64,000 bases of DNA from Gardnerella massiliensis. GTDB taxonomy: Bacteria; Actinomycetota; Actinomycetes; Actinomycetales; Bifidobacteriaceae. The number at the start of each line of letters is the position of its first letter. The first letter of the stretch is position 1. The stretch spans positions 63,554-127,553 of the forward strand of contig NZ_LRTV01000006.1 of NCBI RefSeq assembly GCF_003408845.1, in the 5' to 3' direction. A program made the translations under genes and the position numbers. Below the pieces are notes generated by a model. It saw only the letters and a program-made list of their open reading frames with translations. It was not told where the DNA came from and searched no databases. Shown here piece by piece: positions 59,901 through 64,000 of this stretch.

Positions 59901-61262
59901 GTGTCCGCACAGAATACAGCTGAGCAGAGTGTTGATAGTGGCGTTGACGCTGCGGATGTGTTGCATGTAGAGGGTGGGAAGCCGCTTAACGGCACCATTA
60001 AAGTGCGCGGTGCGAAGAATTTTGTGAGCAAGGCAATGGTTGCCGCGTTGTTGGCTCCTGGGAAATCAGTGCTGAAGAATGTGCCTGAAATCCGCGACGT
60101 TCACGTGGTTTCTGATTTGTTGCGTTTGCACGGTGTTGACGTTGAGGTCAATGGTTCGGAAGGTATTGTCACTATTGATGCGAGCAAAGTTCAGTTAGCT
60201 GACGTTGCGGATGTCGATACGTTATCCGGATCTTCTCGTATCCCTATTTTGTTCTCGGGTCCTTTACTGCACCGTTTGGGTGAGGCGTTTATTCCAGCGC
60301 TTGGTGGCTGCAATATTGGTGGTCGTCCGATTGATTTTCATTTGGAGACCTTGCGTAAGCTTGGTGCGAACGTGGATAAGGATCATGAAGATGGTATTCA
60401 TATTACCGCTCCTTATGGTTTGCACGGTACGAAGATTCATCTTCCGTATCCTTCTGTTGGCGCTACTGAGCAGACTTTGTTAGCTGCTGTTCTTGCGGAT
60501 GGCAAGACGGAGCTTTCGGGTGCTGCTATTGAGCCGGAAATTATGGATTTGGTTGCCGTGTTGCAGAAGATGGGTGCCATTATTTCTGTAGACGTTGACC
60601 GCACGTTCCGCATTGAGGGCGTTAAGGAGCTTCAAGGCTATACTCATACTGCTTTAACTGATCGCATTGAGGCCGCTTCGTGGGCGTCTGCGGCGCTTGC
60701 AACTCATGGTGACGTGTTTATTAAGGGCGCCACTCAGCCGGAAATGATGACTTTCTTAAATGTGTTCCGTAAGGTTGGTGGCCAGTTTGATGTTACGGAT
60801 AAGGGTATTCGTTTCTGGCATCCGGGTGGGGATTTGCATCCTGTTGCGATTGAAACTGATGTGCACCCTGGTTTTATGACCGATTGGCAGCAGCCGTTGG
60901 TGGTGGCTTTAACGCAGGCTAAGGGCTTGAGTATTGTGCATGAGACGGTGTATGAGAATCGTTTTGGTTTTACTAAGCCTCTGGTGCAAATGGGTGCGCA
61001 GGTTCAGTTGTATCGTGAGTGCTTAGGTTCGCTTCCTTGCCGATTCCAGCAGCGCAATTACAAACATTCTGCTGTGATTTTTGGTCCTACTCCGTTAACG
61101 GGTCAAGATATTGATGTGCCTGATTTGCGCGGCGGTTTTAGTCATCTGATTGCTGCTCTTACGGCTCAAGGTCCGTCAAACGTTCATGGAATTTCGCTGA
61201 TTGATCGTGGTTATGCTGATTTCCGAGGTAAATTGCTTGCCTTGGGTGCTGATATCGATTAG
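59901..61262 (+). CDS. murA: UDP-N-acetylglucosamine 1-carboxyvinyltransferase
   Basis: 453 residues from GTG 59901 with AGAGG 5-6 nt upstream; ATG 59859 gives a longer but less supported product. First committed step of peptidoglycan synthesis (enolpyruvyl transfer to UDP-GlcNAc). Motifs: GGKPLNGTIKVRGAKNFVSKAM (catalytic Lys/Asn) and ALGGCNIGGRPIDFHLETL, with the fosfomycin-target Cys present, unlike MurA of mycobacteria (Asp). DLRGGFSHLIAAL completes the fold. Confidence 0.94.
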   Translation: MSAQNTAEQSVDSGVDAADVLHVEGGKPLNGTIKVRGAKNFVSKAMVAALLAPGKSVLKNVPEIRDVHVVSDLLRLHGVDVEVNGSEGIVTIDASKVQLADVADVDTLSGSSRIPILFSGPLLHRLGEAFIPALGGCNIGGRPIDFHLETLRKLGANVDKDHEDGIHITAPYGLHGTKIHLPYPSVGATEQTLLAAVLADGKTELSGAAIEPEIMDLVAVLQKMGAIISVDVDRTFRIEGVKELQGYTHTALTDRIEAASWASAALATHGDVFIKGATQPEMMTFLNVFRKVGGQFDVTDKGIRFWHPGGDLHPVAIETDVHPGFMTDWQQPLVVALTQAKGLSIVHETVYENRFGFTKPLVQMGAQVQLYRECLGSLPCRFQQRNYKHSAVIFGPTPLTGQDIDVPDLRGGFSHLIAALTAQGPSNVHGISLIDRGYADFRGKLLALGADID

Positions 61263-61321
61263 TTAGATTAGGTTCGATTAGTCTGGACCGTTTTGTGGCT
61301 GAAAAATAAGCCGCGTTACCT

Positions 61322-61356
61322 AAGCTTTTATCCACAATGGTATAAAAAGCTTTTTT
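61322..61356 (+). terminator. terminator-like hairpin after murA
   Basis: AAGCTTTTAT (61322-61331) pairs with ATAAAAAGCTT (61342-61352, one bulge) and continues into TTTTTT. Confidence 0.65.
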
Positions 61357-61443
61357 GAACATAAATTTATCGGTACAGTAGTCGCAATTGTCATTCAATT
61401 TTCACTATTTTTGTGAAGATGCTGAGATTGCGGAGGTGTAACG

Positions 61444-64000
61444 ATGGTTTGTGTAGGAGGGCGTTACCAACTATTAGGCGAGTTGGGACGCGGGGGTATT
61501 TCAACCGTTTTTCTTGCGGTTGATACTGTGCTACACAAACAATGGGCGGTAAAAGAAACATTGCTTCAGGGGAGGCAAGCTCACTGTCAGCGTATCGTTC
61601 AGTCGCTTCATACTGAAGTTGAGGTGTTGAAAGCGTGCGATCATCCAGCTATTCCTCGTATTGTTGACTTTTTTGAAGAAAATGGTCGGCTGTATGTTGT
61701 GCGCGACTATGTGAAAGGTTATTCGCTACAGTCGCTGGTTGAATCTCAAGGTTTACAGAATGCGCCAACGGTACGCGATTGGGGTATGCAATTATGTGAA
61801 ATACTGGCGTATCTGCATGCGCATTACCCACCTATTGTGTATGGTGATTTGAAGCCTTCTAACGTGATGATTGCAGACAATGGCACAGTGCGTTTGATTG
61901 ATTTCGGTGCAGCCACACAGTTGCGTGATGCTGACAGTGAGCTTGATGCTCATAGACCAGCTCGCACTGACGTTCGTTTTGTCACGCCTCGTTTTACAGC
62001 TCCTGAAGTAATAGATGGAAGCACGGAAATTACCCCTTCAAGTGACGTATACGCAATTGGTATGACGCTACGGTATGCCTTATTACCTAGCGATACGACG
62101 TCGGGCAGTTTGCAATCTACTTCAGACAGTCATCAATATCGTGAAATGACAGAACAGTTGATAGCGGTGTTAGCAATTGCTACAGCTAAAGATCCTGCGC
62201 AACGATACCCAAGTTGTGAAGCAATGTTTGCTGCTTTAGAAGATTGTTGCAATGTGACAGCGCAGCGCTCGCGTTCAGAAGTGAGTATTGATGAGCGAAA
62301 ACAGCAAAGTCGACGAAGCAAACGGCATAACAAACAGCACAATCGTGCGCGGGATAATAAACGACGTCTCACATTTTTGATAGCAGCAACTATTTTTGTA
62401 TTGGTCGCAACGATATTATTGTGCACTTGCTTAAGCGGATTATTTGCCAAAGCTTCAACCAGAAATCATGCTACTACTTTCGCAAAGTCGCCAAATGATA
62501 CTTACCTTACGTCGAATTATGTTCAGACAGATAACAGTGAAGAAAGTCGCATAAAAGGTGAGTATGACATGTTCGTTAATTTAACTTCGCAAGAAAATAA
62601 TTCCAGTATTGCTGAAAGTTACGCGAAGCACGCTATGAAATTACAAAATCGTATGCTGATAAAACGCTATATTTTGCATTTATCGGCTCAACCATTGCAA
62701 ATGTTGTTGCAAGCTCAGTTAGCTGATAAACGTTGGGGCAGCAATGAAGAACAGAGTATGATGTGTGCAATTGCAGAATACGAACAAACCTTGCGGTTGA
62801 ATGCTAAGTCTTGGGCGCAGTTTTCACAGAGCATAGGACGCGCATATTGGCATTATTATGCCGGTTTTTCTGGGAAAGTTGAAGAATCAGAGCATATTGC
62901 GCGCGGAATTATTGCTGATCAGTGGTTCCAGGAAGCTACCCAGCATCGCGCAGCAGCAAGTAATCAAGCCAACGCAGCTTATACTATTCTCGCCAACAAT
63001 TATGGGCGACTTGTTCAAACTACTTACGATTCGCATAACATAGCGTACTATCAACAATACGTGCGCAACCTACGTGAGTTACTACGTGTGGCTCGCAAAC
63101 AAAAAGACAACAACCTGCGCTTGCGATCGGGGGAAGTTGTTGTGCAATCTGTATACGCTTACATAAGCATGTTCCTACATGCTGGAATTAGTGGCGACGA
63201 AGTAGAGAAACTGTGTGAGGACGCGCGCGATTTGCTTGAAGACTCACGCGATGGTAGTGAAATAGCCAAACAGCGGGCGCAGAAAGCGATTGACATGTTG
63301 TCGCGTGTTCATGACGATATTGCTACAGTGTTCGCTGCAAACCAACAGCAGCATGCAAATAATACGGATTCGAATTCGACAAATATTCATGGCGGCACAT
63401 TTGCCTTGGATGAGGCAACGGCAGCAATGAATTATCGGCATGTTAAACAGGCTCAAGATGTGCGTGTAGAAGAATTACAGCCGCGCGCGCTAGCATCTCC
63501 TGCAAAAGTAATCGTTATGAAAAATGGTGTTGCGAACGAACTAAGCCAACAGGATTTTTCAACGCGACGTGTGCAAGAAAACGGTGTGAAAAAACGAATC
63601 TATACCATATTTCAACGCAATTTTGCGGATAACGCGCACTATCAGGTGCGTATTATTTCAGTAGACAAAGCGGGAAATTATTACTGTAATGAATCCGGTG
63701 TGCAATATCGTAACGGCATAGTTCACGTAGATCCGGCTACAGTAAAATTTACTGTTGATAGCAATAAGCCTATCGTAAAAGCGTTAAATATTCGCAATAA
63801 TGCGGTGTACCAATCTTCGTATGAAGGCAAGATTGCGTGTTTAAGCATACACGATGATACGGCGTTGCGGACGATATCGTTGAGTGTAGACGGGAAAATA
63901 GTTCGCACATGGCGCGGAAATGAAACGAAACAGAGAGAATTTTCTTTCCAATTAAAACCGGATGGCGTGTCGCATAACCTGCTTATAAAAGCTGTTGATT
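61444..64000 (+). CDS. transmembrane serine/threonine protein kinase (3' end beyond window)
   Basis: At least 852 residues, open to the right edge. GGAGGTG lies 5-6 nt before ATG 61444. Kinase domain about 8-265: glycine loop GRGGISTVF (16-23 region), Lys37 in WAVKE, catalytic loop YGDLKPSN with Asp135 (HRD replaced by YGD), DFG Asp153. A basic stretch precedes one membrane helix (about 309-332). The outer part (335-750) is helical and TPR-like, then beta-rich repeats (VKFTVDSNKPIVKALNIRN, ISLSVDGKIVRTW) resembling Ig-like folds; no PASTA domains are seen. It probably senses an envelope signal; the substrate is unknown. Confidence 0.88.
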   Translation, partial: MVCVGGRYQLLGELGRGGISTVFLAVDTVLHKQWAVKETLLQGRQAHCQRIVQSLHTEVEVLKACDHPAIPRIVDFFEENGRLYVVRDYVKGYSLQSLVESQGLQNAPTVRDWGMQLCEILAYLHAHYPPIVYGDLKPSNVMIADNGTVRLIDFGAATQLRDADSELDAHRPARTDVRFVTPRFTAPEVIDGSTEITPSSDVYAIGMTLRYALLPSDTTSGSLQSTSDSHQYREMTEQLIAVLAIATAKDPAQRYPSCEAMFAALEDCCNVTAQRSRSEVSIDERKQQSRRSKRHNKQHNRARDNKRRLTFLIAATIFVLVATILLCTCLSGLFAKASTRNHATTFAKSPNDTYLTSNYVQTDNSEESRIKGEYDMFVNLTSQENNSSIAESYAKHAMKLQNRMLIKRYILHLSAQPLQMLLQAQLADKRWGSNEEQSMMCAIAEYEQTLRLNAKSWAQFSQSIGRAYWHYYAGFSGKVEESEHIARGIIADQWFQEATQHRAAASNQANAAYTILANNYGRLVQTTYDSHNIAYYQQYVRNLRELLRVARKQKDNNLRLRSGEVVVQSVYAYISMFLHAGISGDEVEKLCEDARDLLEDSRDGSEIAKQRAQKAIDMLSRVHDDIATVFAANQQQHANNTDSNSTNIHGGTFALDEATAAMNYRHVKQAQDVRVEELQPRALASPAKVIVMKNGVANELSQQDFSTRRVQENGVKKRIYTIFQRNFADNAHYQVRIISVDKAGNYYCNESGVQYRNGIVHVDPATVKFTVDSNKPIVKALNIRNNAVYQSSYEGKIACLSIHDDTALRTISLSVDGKIVRTWRGNETKQREFSFQLKPDGVSHNLLIKAVD

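Overview
The window looks like the chromosome of a small-genome, AT-rich member of the Bifidobacteriaceae, most likely Gardnerella. The pointers are the actinobacterial zwf-opcA-pgl set facing gnd, the class Ib nrdHIEF operon, bifidobacterial-type aminoacyl-tRNA synthetases, and a P19/FTR1 iron locus built together with DUF2318, two FtsX-type permeases and an FMN lipoprotein. This is read from gene content and protein motifs only; no database search was possible.

Layout. 0.1-2.2 kb: a secreted leucine-rich-repeat protein with an acidic tail. 2.3-5.1 kb: repeat-rich spacer, a Fic AMPylase-like protein and ApbE (flavin transferase). 5.1-13.3 kb: a Fur-box-preceded iron import and extracytosolic redox operon (FTR1, P19-type lipoprotein, DUF2318 membrane protein, two FtsX permeases, ABC ATPase, FMN-binding lipoprotein); ApbE just upstream probably flavinylates the last. 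13.3-14.7 kb: three small genes I do not recognise. 14.9-19.6 kb: two paralogous LuxR-type two-component systems in mirror image around a DUF2089 regulator and a 57-residue membrane peptide. 20.2-28.3 kb: an accessory segment bounded by inverted copies of a composite repeat, holding two AAA ATPases with DUF4143/DUF234-like C-termini, a DUF1430-type permease plus ATPase behind a 30-residue secreted-peptide gene with an 11-G tract, an orphan antitoxin with a decayed second copy, and a RelB/DinJ-YafQ pair. A 47-bp palindrome occurs seven and a half times between 16.8 and 28.3 kb and I did not see it elsewhere in the window.

28.3-64 kb is mostly core genome: nrdHIEF with two NrdR-like boxes; gnd, pgl, opcA and zwf; an OatA-like acyltransferase; ppa; a membrane protein; an orphan OmpR-type regulator; nth; a peptide-binding protein; valS; a RelE/RHH toxin-antitoxin pair; argS; brnQ; a MIF-like tautomerase; a GtrA-family protein; a histidine phosphatase; gltX; tRNA-Glu and tRNA-Gln; a metallophosphoesterase; murA; and a membrane serine/threonine kinase that runs off the right edge.

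The most unusual material is the 16.8-28.3 kb repeat-laced region: the clustered palindrome, its linked 23-bp tandem repeat (1, 2 and 6 copies), the inverted outer repeats, and the candidate phase-variable micro-peptide locus. Several genes have no Shine-Dalgarno sequence but carry a TANNNT-like hexamer 6-7 nt before the ATG, suggesting leaderless transcripts.
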